Positions 36,503-43,800 of a stretch of 64,000 nt of DNA are shown in pieces. The position numbers were made by a program, and so were the translations under genes. The DNA is taken from NCBI GenBank assembly GCA_031385445.1, contig JANNBM010000056.1:328415-392414 (forward strand), read 5' to 3'. Under the pieces are notes generated by a model. That model ran no database searches, was not told the origin of the DNA, and worked only from the letters and a program-made list of their open reading frames with translations. This stretch comes from CAIYZT01 sp031385445 (lineage in GTDB: Bacteria > Pseudomonadota > Alphaproteobacteria > Rhodobacterales > Rhodobacteraceae). Positions within the stretch are counted from its first letter, which is position 1, and every line of letters starts with the position of its first letter.

Positions 36503-36949
36503 ATGATCACGCAAAAGACGAAATACGCCCTGAAGGCGCTGATGGTTCTGGGCGACGAGCGCGCCGGGCCGGGTCAGGCCCTGCGGATCGAAGAGATCGC
36601 GAAACGGTCCGGGGCGCCGAAGCGGTTTCTGGAACACATCCTGCTGGACATCCGAAACGCCGGGATCATCGCTTCGACCCGCGGCCGTTCGGGTGGGTAT
36701 CGGTTGATCAAGGAGCCGGCGCAGGTTTCAGTTTCGGATATTCTGCGGCTGATCGACGGGCCGATGGCGCCACTGCAATGTCTGTCGCGCAATTCCTATC
36801 AGCGCTGCGATGACTGCGTGGACGAAGCCGCCTGCCGTATCCGCCGGGTTTTTGCCGAAGTGTTTTGGTCTTATCTCGTCATGATCGAAAGTCTGACTCT
36901 TGCCGATATCATCCGGCAAGGCGGCGTTGAGGCGGCGCTGCCCCGGTGA
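36503..36949 (+). CDS. Rrf2-family transcriptional regulator with probable Fe-S-binding cysteines
   Basis: 148 residues. An N-terminal winged helix (MITQKTKYALKALMVL, LRIEEIAKRSGAPKRFLEHIL) and GRSGGYRL wing are followed by a Cys-rich loop: Cys93, Cys102, Cys105 and Cys111. Three such Cys hold a [2Fe-2S] or [4Fe-4S] cluster in IscR, NsrR and RirA. The C-x8-C-x2-C-x5-C spacing differs from IscR, so the signal sensed (iron, sulfur, NO or redox) is open. It stands alone, with a 600-bp nearly empty region downstream. Confidence 0.87.
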   Translation: MITQKTKYALKALMVLGDERAGPGQALRIEEIAKRSGAPKRFLEHILLDIRNAGIIASTRGRSGGYRLIKEPAQVSVSDILRLIDGPMAPLQCLSRNSYQRCDDCVDEAACRIRRVFAEVFWSYLVMIESLTLADIIRQGGVEAALPR

Positions 36950-37185
36950 TTTAGGCTGATCCAGTCCATGACTGATCGGGCCCATTGCGAAATCACGGCG
37001 GGACTTCCAACCGATGGCTCTTGGCAAATCAGGCGCGCGGGCGATCTTGCTGCCTATCGATCACCGTCACGTCGCAGGCATGTTGCCCCGCGCAGCGCTG
37101 TTGCCGACGGTCCGTGCGGCAAGCCAGCCTGCCGTTCGATCAGCCAGCCTTGCGCGTTCCAGTGCATAAGTTCGGGCAAACGTCC
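36950..37185. other. Gene-free stretch after the Rrf2 gene
   Basis: No convincing ORF, hairpin terminator or repeat is seen. Short open frames on both strands have Arg/Pro/Ser-rich translations typical of non-coding frames in GC-rich DNA. It may be decayed coding sequence. Confidence 0.4.
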
Positions 37186-37410
37186 CTAGGCACAGCCGCG
37201 TTTCAGGGCCGGGAAGTGGCCGTTCCAGGCGCCATCGGCCAGAAGGGCCGCGACGCGCAGATAGAACGCCATGCGGTTGATGTCGCCCGCGCGAGCGCGG
37301 TTTTTGTCCAGCGGAATGTCCAGATCGCGGGCCAACCGATCGGTTGCGCCCTGCACCGGATGGCACGGGACGGTTGTTTGATGGTCGGGGATTTTGCGGC
37401 CGCGGCGCAT
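37186..37410 (-). CDS. Hypothetical protein (74 aa), possibly a gene remnant
   Basis: The minus-strand frame from the ATG at 37410 reads like real protein in its second half (LARDLDIPLDKNRARAGDIN, then MAFYLRVAALLADGAWNGHF). The frame stays open about 50 codons further upstream without a good start. The ribosome-binding site is weak. It could be a small conserved protein or the C-terminal remnant of a larger one. The function is unknown. It is divergent from the luciferase-like gene. Confidence 0.4.
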   Translation of the reverse strand: MRRGRKIPDHQTTVPCHPVQGATDRLARDLDIPLDKNRARAGDINRMAFYLRVAALLADGAWNGHFPALKRGCA

Positions 37411-37559
37411 GGCCTGCCGCGTGCCGCCGCGCGAGGAAAATCTGCGGGTGGGTTTGAAAGAGCGCTGCGCGATTGCGCAAAGGGCCCTGTGCGGAACTGC
37501 TGGTTTTCCTTGGCGCGCAAACCCCGTATGTTTGGCTTTCAGCCTTCGGAGACACCCTC

Positions 37560-38603
37560 ATGACCACGGCAGAATTTGGCATAGACACGTTTGGCGATGT
37601 GTCCAGCGGCCCGGACGGGCAGTTGCAGCCCATGCATGTGGTGCTGAACGAGGTGGTGGAAGAGGGCGTTCTGGCCGATCAGGTCGGCGTCGATTTCATC
37701 GGACTGGGAGAGCATCACCGGTCCGATTTTGCCATCACTGCGCCTGAAATCGTGCTGGCCGCCATTGCCGCCAAGACCCGCCGGATCAAGTTGGGCACGG
37801 CGGTGACGGTGCTGTCGTCGGACGATCCGGTGCGGGTGTTTCAACGTTTTTCCACGCTGAACGCGCTGTCGGGCGGGCGGGCAGAGCCGATCCTTGGCCG
37901 GGGCTCTTTCACCGAAAGCTACGGTCTTTTCGGCTATGAGATGGCCGATTATGACCTGTTGTTCGAGGAAAAGCTTGATCTGTTCGTGCGGCTTTTGCGC
38001 GAAGACAAGGTCAGCTGGTCGGGCAAAACCCGCGCGCCGCTGACCGGGCAGACCGTCTATCCCCCACTTGCGCCCGAGGGGATGGTGACGTGGGTTGGGG
38101 TGGGCGGCAGCCCGGAATCGGTGGTGCGCGCGGTGCGGCAGGATCTGCGCCTGATGCTGGCGATCATCGGCGGCGATCCACGCCGGTTTCTGCCCTATCT
38201 CGATCTGTATTCCCGCGCCTGTGAACAGATGGGCACCCAGCGCCGTCCGGTCGGCGTGCATTCCCCCGGCCATATCGCCGCCACCGACGCGCAGGCCTGC
38301 GACGAGCTATGGCCGCATTACCAAACCATGTTTGGCCGCATCGGGCGCGAGCGCGGCTGGCCGCCGACCACCAAAGAGCGGTTCATGCAAGAGGTGCAGC
38401 GCGGCTCGCTTTACGTGGGTTCGCCCGAAACCGTCGCGCGTAAACTGGCGGCGACGGTGGGTGATCTGGGCATCCAGCGCTTTAATTTGAAGATGGCCAC
38501 CGGGCCGATGGCCAAGCCGCAGATCATGGAATCGATCCGGCTGTATGGCGAACAGGTGATCCCGATGGCGCGGGATATTCTGGCCAGCCGCCGGAAAACC
38601 TGA
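37560..38603 (+). CDS. LLM-class flavin-dependent oxidoreductase
   Basis: A 347-residue bacterial-luciferase-like TIM-barrel protein expected to use FMN with a reductase partner or F420-like chemistry. The substrate is unknown. Features include VDFIGLGEHHRSDFAITAPEIVLAAIAAKT, GTAVTVLSSDDPVRVFQRFSTLNALSGGRAEPILGRGSF and YVGSPETVARKLA. GGAGA lies about 8 nt before the ATG at 37560. It stands alone between an Rrf2 regulator and a convergent TSUP transporter. Confidence 0.88.
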   Translation: MTTAEFGIDTFGDVSSGPDGQLQPMHVVLNEVVEEGVLADQVGVDFIGLGEHHRSDFAITAPEIVLAAIAAKTRRIKLGTAVTVLSSDDPVRVFQRFSTLNALSGGRAEPILGRGSFTESYGLFGYEMADYDLLFEEKLDLFVRLLREDKVSWSGKTRAPLTGQTVYPPLAPEGMVTWVGVGGSPESVVRAVRQDLRLMLAIIGGDPRRFLPYLDLYSRACEQMGTQRRPVGVHSPGHIAATDAQACDELWPHYQTMFGRIGRERGWPPTTKERFMQEVQRGSLYVGSPETVARKLAATVGDLGIQRFNLKMATGPMAKPQIMESIRLYGEQVIPMARDILASRRKT

Positions 38604-38624
38604 CCTGCGCAGGTTCGGCCCGAC

Positions 38625-39392
38625 TTAAAAGTAGTTCTGCCAGAAAAGCCGCAGCGCGAGTGCGACACAGACCGTCACCAGCAAGGGCCGGATCAGCCCG
38701 GCCCCAACCCGCATCGCCGCCCGCGCGCCAAGCGTGGCACCGCCCACCTGCGCCGCCGCCATGGCAAGGCCAAGCGTCCACAGAATATGGCCGCCAAAGG
38801 CGAAGACCAGAAGGGAGCCGAGATTCGAAGCAAAGTTCAGAAACTTGGTATGCGCCGTCGCGGTCAGCAATCCCTGTCCAGCCAATAGCACAAAGCCGAG
38901 CATGTAAAAACTGCCCGCGCCCGGCCCGAAAAACCCGTCATAAAGCGCGATGATCGGCACAATGGTTATGCCGAACACAGCACGACTCAGACGCTCGGCC
39001 CGCGCCGCATCATCCAGCCCCGGTTTCAGCCCGAAATACAGCGCCACCGCGATCAGGATGAACGGCATCACCCCGCGCAGAACATCCGCTGGAACCGAAA
39101 GGGCAATCAGCGCCCCCGCACCTGAGGCGAGCGCCGCCACCGCCGCCATCTTCCACTGCCCCAAGGGCCGCACATGCCCCGCCCGCGCATAGGCAATCGC
39201 CGCCGTCCCCGACCCAAAACAGCCCTGCAACTTGTTGGTCGCGAGCGCCTGCGCCGGGCTAAGCCCGCACAAAAGCAGCATCGGCACGGTAATCAGCCCG
39301 CCGCCGCCCGCAATCGCATCGACAAACCCCGCCAAAAACGCCGCGCAGATCAACAAAATCGCCAGATCGCCCGCGACTTCAAACAAGGTCAT
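38625..39392 (-). CDS. TSUP-family (TauE/SafE) membrane transporter
   Basis: 255 residues with about eight hydrophobic segments. Typical motifs are FLAGFVDAIAGGGGLITVPMLLLCGLSPAQALATNKLQG near the N-terminus and GFFGPGAGSFYMLGFVLLAG in the repeat half. The family exports or imports sulfur-containing or organic anions; the substrate here is unknown. The ATG at 39392 is chosen; upstream frame-open sequence is the out-of-frame end of the GNAT gene, which it overlaps by 14 bp. It is the third gene of a serB-GNAT-TSUP unit. Confidence 0.88.
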   Translation of the reverse strand: MTLFEVAGDLAILLICAAFLAGFVDAIAGGGGLITVPMLLLCGLSPAQALATNKLQGCFGSGTAAIAYARAGHVRPLGQWKMAAVAALASGAGALIALSVPADVLRGVMPFILIAVALYFGLKPGLDDAARAERLSRAVFGITIVPIIALYDGFFGPGAGSFYMLGFVLLAGQGLLTATAHTKFLNFASNLGSLLVFAFGGHILWTLGLAMAAAQVGGATLGARAAMRVGAGLIRPLLVTVCVALALRLFWQNYF

Positions 39393-39849
39393 ATCGACGG
39401 AATACCCGCCCCACGACCGTGCCATCGTCCAGCGCGAACCCCGGATCGCCACCGATATCGACAAAGCCAATCCGCGCGTAATAGGCGAGCCCCGGCACAT
39501 TGTCGGCGCGGATATGGGCGATGATCGCGCGCAGCCCTTTTTCCCGCGCCGCGCCGCAGGTCGCGCTGAACAAAGCTGCGCCCAAACCGCGCGCTTGAAT
39601 TCCAATACGAACGAATGTTCCTATATGCATCTCGCCCTGCCAAAGCCCCAGCGATTGCCACCCGGTCACTTGGTCGGTATCCTCGGCCAGAACCGAAACC
39701 GCAACCCCCGGCCCGTCGATGTAATTCTGCCGCACCTCGGCTGCGGTCAACGGATGCTGGTGCGCGGTGGTTCCGCCTGCCGCGATGATCTGGTTCAGCA
39801 CCTCAGCCATCGCCTCGGCATCTTGTGCCATAGCATTACGAACGATCAT
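39379..39849 (-). CDS. GNAT family N-acetyltransferase
   Basis: 156 residues with GNAT hallmarks: IGTFVRIGIQARGLGAALFSATCGAAREKGLRAIIAHIRADNVPGLAYYARIGFVDIG, in which the Q-A-R-G-L-G-A segment is the acetyl-CoA pyrophosphate loop. It resembles phosphinothricin-acetyltransferase-type GNATs; the substrate is unknown. The ATG at 39849 overlaps the serB stop (ATGA), so it is probably translated together with serB. Confidence 0.85.
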   Translation of the reverse strand: MIVRNAMAQDAEAMAEVLNQIIAAGGTTAHQHPLTAAEVRQNYIDGPGVAVSVLAEDTDQVTGWQSLGLWQGEMHIGTFVRIGIQARGLGAALFSATCGAAREKGLRAIIAHIRADNVPGLAYYARIGFVDIGGDPGFALDDGTVVGRVFRRYDLV

Positions 39850-40721
39850 TCGGAAAACTCTGCGCGCGCATAGCCCTGCATGTACAAAAGTGCGGTCAGA
39901 TCGCCGTGGTTCACCCGCAAATCGCACTGGGCCGCCACGCTTGGTTTGGCATGCAGCGCCACGCCCGCGCCCGCCAGCCCCAGCATGCCCAGATCGTTGG
40001 CCCCGTCGCCCACCGCCATCGCCTCTGCCACCGAAATCCCAAGCCGCGCCGCGATCTCCTCCAGCGCCTGAACCTTGGCCGCACGGCCCAGAATTGGCCG
40101 CGCCACGCGGCCGGTCAGAACTCCGTTCTCGGTCAACAGCAGGTTCGCCCGGTGCTCATCAAACCCCAGCTGGGCCGCAACCTTTTGCGTAAACGCCGTG
40201 AACCCGCCCGACACCAGCGCCGCATGGGCGCCGCGCGCCTTCATCGTGGCAATCAGAACCGCGCCCCCCGGCATCAGCGTGATCCGGTCCTTCAGAACCC
40301 GCCCGATCACCGCCTCTGGCAACCCCGCCAAAAGACCCACCCGCTCGTCCAGCGCCGCCTCAAAATCCAGCTCGCCATTCATCGCCCGCGCCGTAATCGC
40401 CGCCACGCGCGGGCCAACCCCGGCCTCATCCGCCAACTCGTCTATGCATTCCTGCTGGATCATCGTGCTGTCCATATCGGCGATCAGCAGCCGCTTGCGC
40501 CGCCCTGCCGCCGCTTGCGCCACCATGTCGATGCCCATCGCCTGAACGCCGTCCCAGACCTGCCAGAAATTGCCAGGCACCGCCGCCACTGCAAATTCCG
40601 CCGCCACCCCCGGATTTAGCCAGACCGCATCGCCGCCGCCCCAGGCGTTGCGCAGGCTTTCGACCATCTCACGGCTCAAGGTGGGCGTTTCAGGGTTTGT
40701 CAGCAGGGTAATGATGAACAT
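39846..40721 (-). CDS. serB: Phosphoserine phosphatase
   Basis: Last step of serine biosynthesis. The 291-residue HAD-superfamily protein has the nucleophile motif IADMDSTMIQQECIDELA (DxDxT), ALVSGGFTAFT, GRAAKVQALEEIA, and GDGANDLGMLGLAGAGVA. The ATG at 40721 has GGAG upstream and begins MFIITLLTNPETPTL. A frame-open extension upstream covers the divergent serC promoter and is rejected. It is divergent from serC. Confidence 0.96.
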   Translation of the reverse strand: MFIITLLTNPETPTLSREMVESLRNAWGGGDAVWLNPGVAAEFAVAAVPGNFWQVWDGVQAMGIDMVAQAAAGRRKRLLIADMDSTMIQQECIDELADEAGVGPRVAAITARAMNGELDFEAALDERVGLLAGLPEAVIGRVLKDRITLMPGGAVLIATMKARGAHAALVSGGFTAFTQKVAAQLGFDEHRANLLLTENGVLTGRVARPILGRAAKVQALEEIAARLGISVAEAMAVGDGANDLGMLGLAGAGVALHAKPSVAAQCDLRVNHGDLTALLYMQGYARAEFSE

Positions 40722-40783
40722 CAGGCAGGCTCCGGCTTGTCGCTTTTTCGTGCAGCACCGCCGTTTTACGCCGCTTTTTCCGC

Positions 40784-40812
40784 TTGCACCACCCCGCAAC
40801 CGCCCCTATACG
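40784..40812 (+). promoter_or_regulatory. Promoter of serC
   Basis: TTGCAC (40784-40789), 17-nt spacer, TATACG (40807-40812), giving a predicted start near 40819. The form is nearly identical to the rimP promoter in this window. Confidence 0.65.
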
Positions 40813-40818
40813 CCGCCT

Positions 40819-40863
40819 CGGGACACCCTTCCCCAACGAAGGGCATTTATCTGTGAGGATACC
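40819..40863 (+). promoter_or_regulatory. serC leader hairpin
   Basis: A short leader contains GGGACACCC and the hairpin CCCTTC/GAAGGG (40826-40831 with 40838-40843, loop CCCAAC). A run CATTTATCTGTGAGGAT holding the ribosome-binding site follows just before the ATG. A conserved serC leader motif has been described upstream of serC in Alphaproteobacteria; this fits in position, size and hairpin form. A covariance-model search was not possible. Confidence 0.6.
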
Positions 40864-42009
40864 ATGGCTGATTTGATCGCCCCGGCATTGCGCCCGGCAA
40901 ACCCCCGTTTTTCGTCGGGGCCCTGCGCAAAAATACCCGATTATTCGCTTGATATGCTGTCGGATGCGCCGCTTGGACGCTCGCATCGGGCCGCTGTCGG
41001 CAAGGCCAAACTGCGCGAGGCGATTGACCTGACGCGCACGATTCTGGGCATTCCCGATGACTACCGCATCGGCATCGTCCCCGGTTCTGATACCGGCGCG
41101 GTCGAAATGGCGATGTGGACGATGCTGGGTGCGCGAGCGGTCGAAATGCTGGCCTGGGAATCATTTGGCGAAGGCTGGGTGAGCGATGTGGTCAAGCAAC
41201 TGAAGCTGGACGCCAAGGTCAAGATTGCGCCCTACGGCAAGATCGTTGATTTCGCGACGGTCGATTTCAATTCGGACGTGGTGTTCACATGGAACGGCAC
41301 CACCTCGGGCTGCCGCTTGCCGAATGCAGACGCCATTCCGGCCGACCGCGCGGGTCTGACCATTTGCGATGCCACCTCGGCTGCTTTCGCGATGGAACTG
41401 GACTGGGCCAAGCTGGATGTCACCACGTTTTCCTGGCAAAAAGTGCTGGGCGGTGAGGGCGCGCATGGCATGATCATCCTGTCGCCCCGCGCCGTGGAGC
41501 GGCTGGAAACCTATACCCCCGCGTGGCCCCTGCCCAAGATTTTCCGGCTCGCCTCCAAGGGCAAGCTGACCGAGGGGGTGTTTGTCGGCGAGACGATCAA
41601 CACGCCATCGATGCTGGCGGTTGAAGATTACCTTGTGTCGCTGAAATGGGCGCAAACGGTGGGCGGGCTTGCCGGGCTGGTGGCGCGTGCGACCGCCAAT
41701 GCGGCTGTCGTGTGGGATTTCTGCGCGCAGAACCCATGGTTGAAAAATCTGGCGGAAACGCAGGCCATCGCCTCGACCACTTCGGTTTGTCTGAAATTCG
41801 ACGATGTGCGGATCAAGGACAGCGAGGCTTTTGCCAAGGCCGTGGCCAAAAGGCTGGAAAAAGCCGGGGTCGCTTTTGATATCGGCGCTTATCGCGACGC
41901 GCCTGCGGGCCTGCGGATCTGGTGCGGATCGACGGTGCAAACCGCCGATGTCGCCGCCTTGATGCCGTGGATCGCGCATGCCTTTCACGCAGAAATCACC
42001 GCGCAATAA
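40864..42009 (+). CDS. serC: Phosphoserine aminotransferase
   Basis: PLP enzyme of serine biosynthesis (3-phosphohydroxypyruvate to phosphoserine). The 381-residue product begins MADLIAPALRPANPRFSSGP. It has the SDTGAVEMAMWTMLGAR cofactor-binding loop and the Schiff-base Lys in TFSWQKVLGGEGAHG. It corresponds to the alphaproteobacterial SerC subgroup. The upstream frame is open for 98 codons, but the ATG at 40864 has GAGGAT in front of it and sits after the promoter and leader. Confidence 0.96.
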   Translation: MADLIAPALRPANPRFSSGPCAKIPDYSLDMLSDAPLGRSHRAAVGKAKLREAIDLTRTILGIPDDYRIGIVPGSDTGAVEMAMWTMLGARAVEMLAWESFGEGWVSDVVKQLKLDAKVKIAPYGKIVDFATVDFNSDVVFTWNGTTSGCRLPNADAIPADRAGLTICDATSAAFAMELDWAKLDVTTFSWQKVLGGEGAHGMIILSPRAVERLETYTPAWPLPKIFRLASKGKLTEGVFVGETINTPSMLAVEDYLVSLKWAQTVGGLAGLVARATANAAVVWDFCAQNPWLKNLAETQAIASTTSVCLKFDDVRIKDSEAFAKAVAKRLEKAGVAFDIGAYRDAPAGLRIWCGSTVQTADVAALMPWIAHAFHAEITAQ

Positions 42010-42019
42010 TCAACGCAGC

Positions 42020-42039
42020 GGTGCGTGATATCACGCACC
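42020..42039. repeat. Perfect 20-bp palindrome GGTGCGTGATATCACGCACC between serC and serA
   Basis: GGTGCGTGAT followed by its exact reverse complement, 10 bp after the serC stop. A second, near-perfect copy lies 37 bp further on. It may be a REP-like repeat, an RNA hairpin between the two genes, or a dimeric regulator site. Confidence 0.7.
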
Positions 42040-42056
42040 CTACCCCCATCCCATTG

Positions 42057-42076
42057 GGTGCGTGACATCATGCACC
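42057..42076. repeat. Second copy of the serC-serA palindrome (imperfect)
   Basis: GGTGCGTGACATCATGCACC differs from the first copy at two positions and still pairs over most of its length. It ends 19 bp before the serA ATG. Confidence 0.65.
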
Positions 42077-42095
42077 GTTTGAAAGGACCCAAATC

Positions 42096-43691
42096 ATGGC
42101 CCCCCGCGTACTCGTTTCTGATGAGCTTTCCGAAACCGCCGTCCAGATTTTTCGTGATCGCGGGGTCGAGGTGGATTACCTGCCCAAACTCGGCAAGGAC
42201 AAGGACAAGCTGGCTGAAATCATCGGCCAATATGACGGCCTCGCCATCCGTTCGGCCACCAAGGTGACGGAAAAGCTGCTCGCCCTTGCCACCAACCTGA
42301 AGGTGGTGGGCCGCGCGGGCATCGGCGTGGACAATGTCGATATTCCAGCCGCGTCGAAAAAGGGCGTGATCGTGATGAACACCCCCTTCGGCAATTCGAT
42401 CACCACCGCCGAACATGCCATCGCGATGATGTTTTCCGTCGCGCGGCAAATCCCCGAGGCGAATACCTCGACCCAGGCCGGCAAGTGGGAAAAGTCGCGG
42501 TTTATGGGGGTGGAACTGTTCAACAAGACCCTTGGCGTGATCGGTGCAGGCAATATCGGCGGCATCGTTTGTGACCGCGCGGTTGGGTTGAAGATGAAGG
42601 TTGTCGCCTATGACCCCTTTTTGTCGGACGAGCGTGCGAAGGCGCTTGGCGTGACCAAGGTGGAGCTGGAAGACCTGCTGCACCGCGCCGATTTCATCAC
42701 GCTGCATGTGCCGCTGACCGACAAGACCCGCAACATCCTGTCGGCCGAAAATCTGGCCAAGGCCAAAAAGGGCGTGCGCATCATCAATTGCGCGCGCGGC
42801 GGTTTGATTGACGAGGCGGCGCTGCTGGCGGCGCTGAACACCGGCCATGTCGCAGCGGCGGCTTTGGATGTTTTCGAAATCGAACCCGCCACTGAAAACC
42901 CGCTGTTCGGCCATCCGAACGTGGTTTGCACCCCGCATCTGGGCGCGGCCACCACCGAAGCGCAGGAAAATGTCGCCCTGCAGGTGGCCGAACAGATGTC
43001 GGATTATCTGCTTTCGGGCGCGGTGCAAAACGCGCTGAACATGCCCAATGTCACCGCCGAAGAGGCCGCTGTGATGGGCCCGTGGATCAAACTTGCCGCC
43101 CATCTGGGCAGCTTTATCGGCCAGATGACGGACGAGCCGATCCGCGCCATCAACATTCTGTATGATGGCCGCGTGTCGGAAATGAACCTTGCCGCGCTGA
43201 ACCAAGCGGTGATTGCCGGCGTGATGAAAACCGCAAACCCTGATGTGAACCTTGTGTCGGCGCCCATCATCGCCAAAGAGCGCGGCATTCAGATTTCGAC
43301 CACGCGGCAGGACAAATCGGGCGCCTTCGATGCCTATGTCAAGGTGACCATGGTGACAGACAAGCGCGAACGCGCGGTTGCGGGCACTTGTTTTTCCGAT
43401 GGAAAACCGCGGTTTATCCAGATCAAGGGCATCAATATCGACGCCGAGATTGGCGCGCATATGCTGTATACGACCAACGACGACGTGCCGGGCATCATCG
43501 GCCTTCTGGGTATGACCATGGGCAAAAACGGCGTGAACATCGCCAACTTTACCCTTGGCCGATCGGGCGTGGGGCAGGATGCGATTGCGCTGTTGTATCT
43601 GGATCAGGCGATTGATCCGAAAGTTGTGAACACGCTTGTTTCAACGGGCATGTTTACCTCGGTCAAGCCGCTGGTGTTTGACGTGGTTTAA
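42096..43691 (+). CDS. serA: D-3-phosphoglycerate dehydrogenase
   Basis: First step of serine biosynthesis. The 531-residue long-form enzyme has substrate- and NAD-binding domains (VVGRAGIGVDNVDIPAA; LGVIGAGNIGGIVCDRAVGLKMKV; INCARGGLIDEAAL; TPHLGAAT). An intervening domain and a C-terminal ACT domain (MLYTTNDDVPGIIGLLGMTMG) follow; the ACT domain usually mediates serine feedback. It lies downstream of serC with two palindromes between; the pair is presumably co-transcribed from the serC promoter. Confidence 0.97.
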   Translation: MAPRVLVSDELSETAVQIFRDRGVEVDYLPKLGKDKDKLAEIIGQYDGLAIRSATKVTEKLLALATNLKVVGRAGIGVDNVDIPAASKKGVIVMNTPFGNSITTAEHAIAMMFSVARQIPEANTSTQAGKWEKSRFMGVELFNKTLGVIGAGNIGGIVCDRAVGLKMKVVAYDPFLSDERAKALGVTKVELEDLLHRADFITLHVPLTDKTRNILSAENLAKAKKGVRIINCARGGLIDEAALLAALNTGHVAAAALDVFEIEPATENPLFGHPNVVCTPHLGAATTEAQENVALQVAEQMSDYLLSGAVQNALNMPNVTAEEAAVMGPWIKLAAHLGSFIGQMTDEPIRAINILYDGRVSEMNLAALNQAVIAGVMKTANPDVNLVSAPIIAKERGIQISTTRQDKSGAFDAYVKVTMVTDKRERAVAGTCFSDGKPRFIQIKGINIDAEIGAHMLYTTNDDVPGIIGLLGMTMGKNGVNIANFTLGRSGVGQDAIALLYLDQAIDPKVVNTLVSTGMFTSVKPLVFDVV

Positions 43692-43704
43692 TGCCGCAAG
43701 GCGT

Positions 43705-43786
43705 GGGGGGATTTCACATCCCCCCCGCGCCTGAATTTCCAAAGGGAAATTCAGGCCTGCCTTTGTGGGATATTTTGGGACTGACA
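43705..43786. terminator. Double-hairpin terminator module between serA and gnd, with 3'-flanking motif copy 4
   Basis: GGGGGGAT/ATCCCCCC (43705-43712 with 43718-43725, loop TTCAC) is followed by a perfect 12-bp stem GCCTGAATTTCC/GGAAATTCAGGC (43729-43740 with 43745-43756, loop AAAG). The motif at 43765-43786 follows, reading CAGTCCCAAAATATCCCAC on the minus strand. It sits between convergent genes and should terminate both. Confidence 0.75.
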
Positions 43787-43800
43787 CGAGGGCCCTTGCG

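Noticed and set aside
38625..39605. Longer version of the TSUP transporter starting at 39605
   Set aside because: The extra 71 residues are the GNAT gene read out of frame and lack membrane character.
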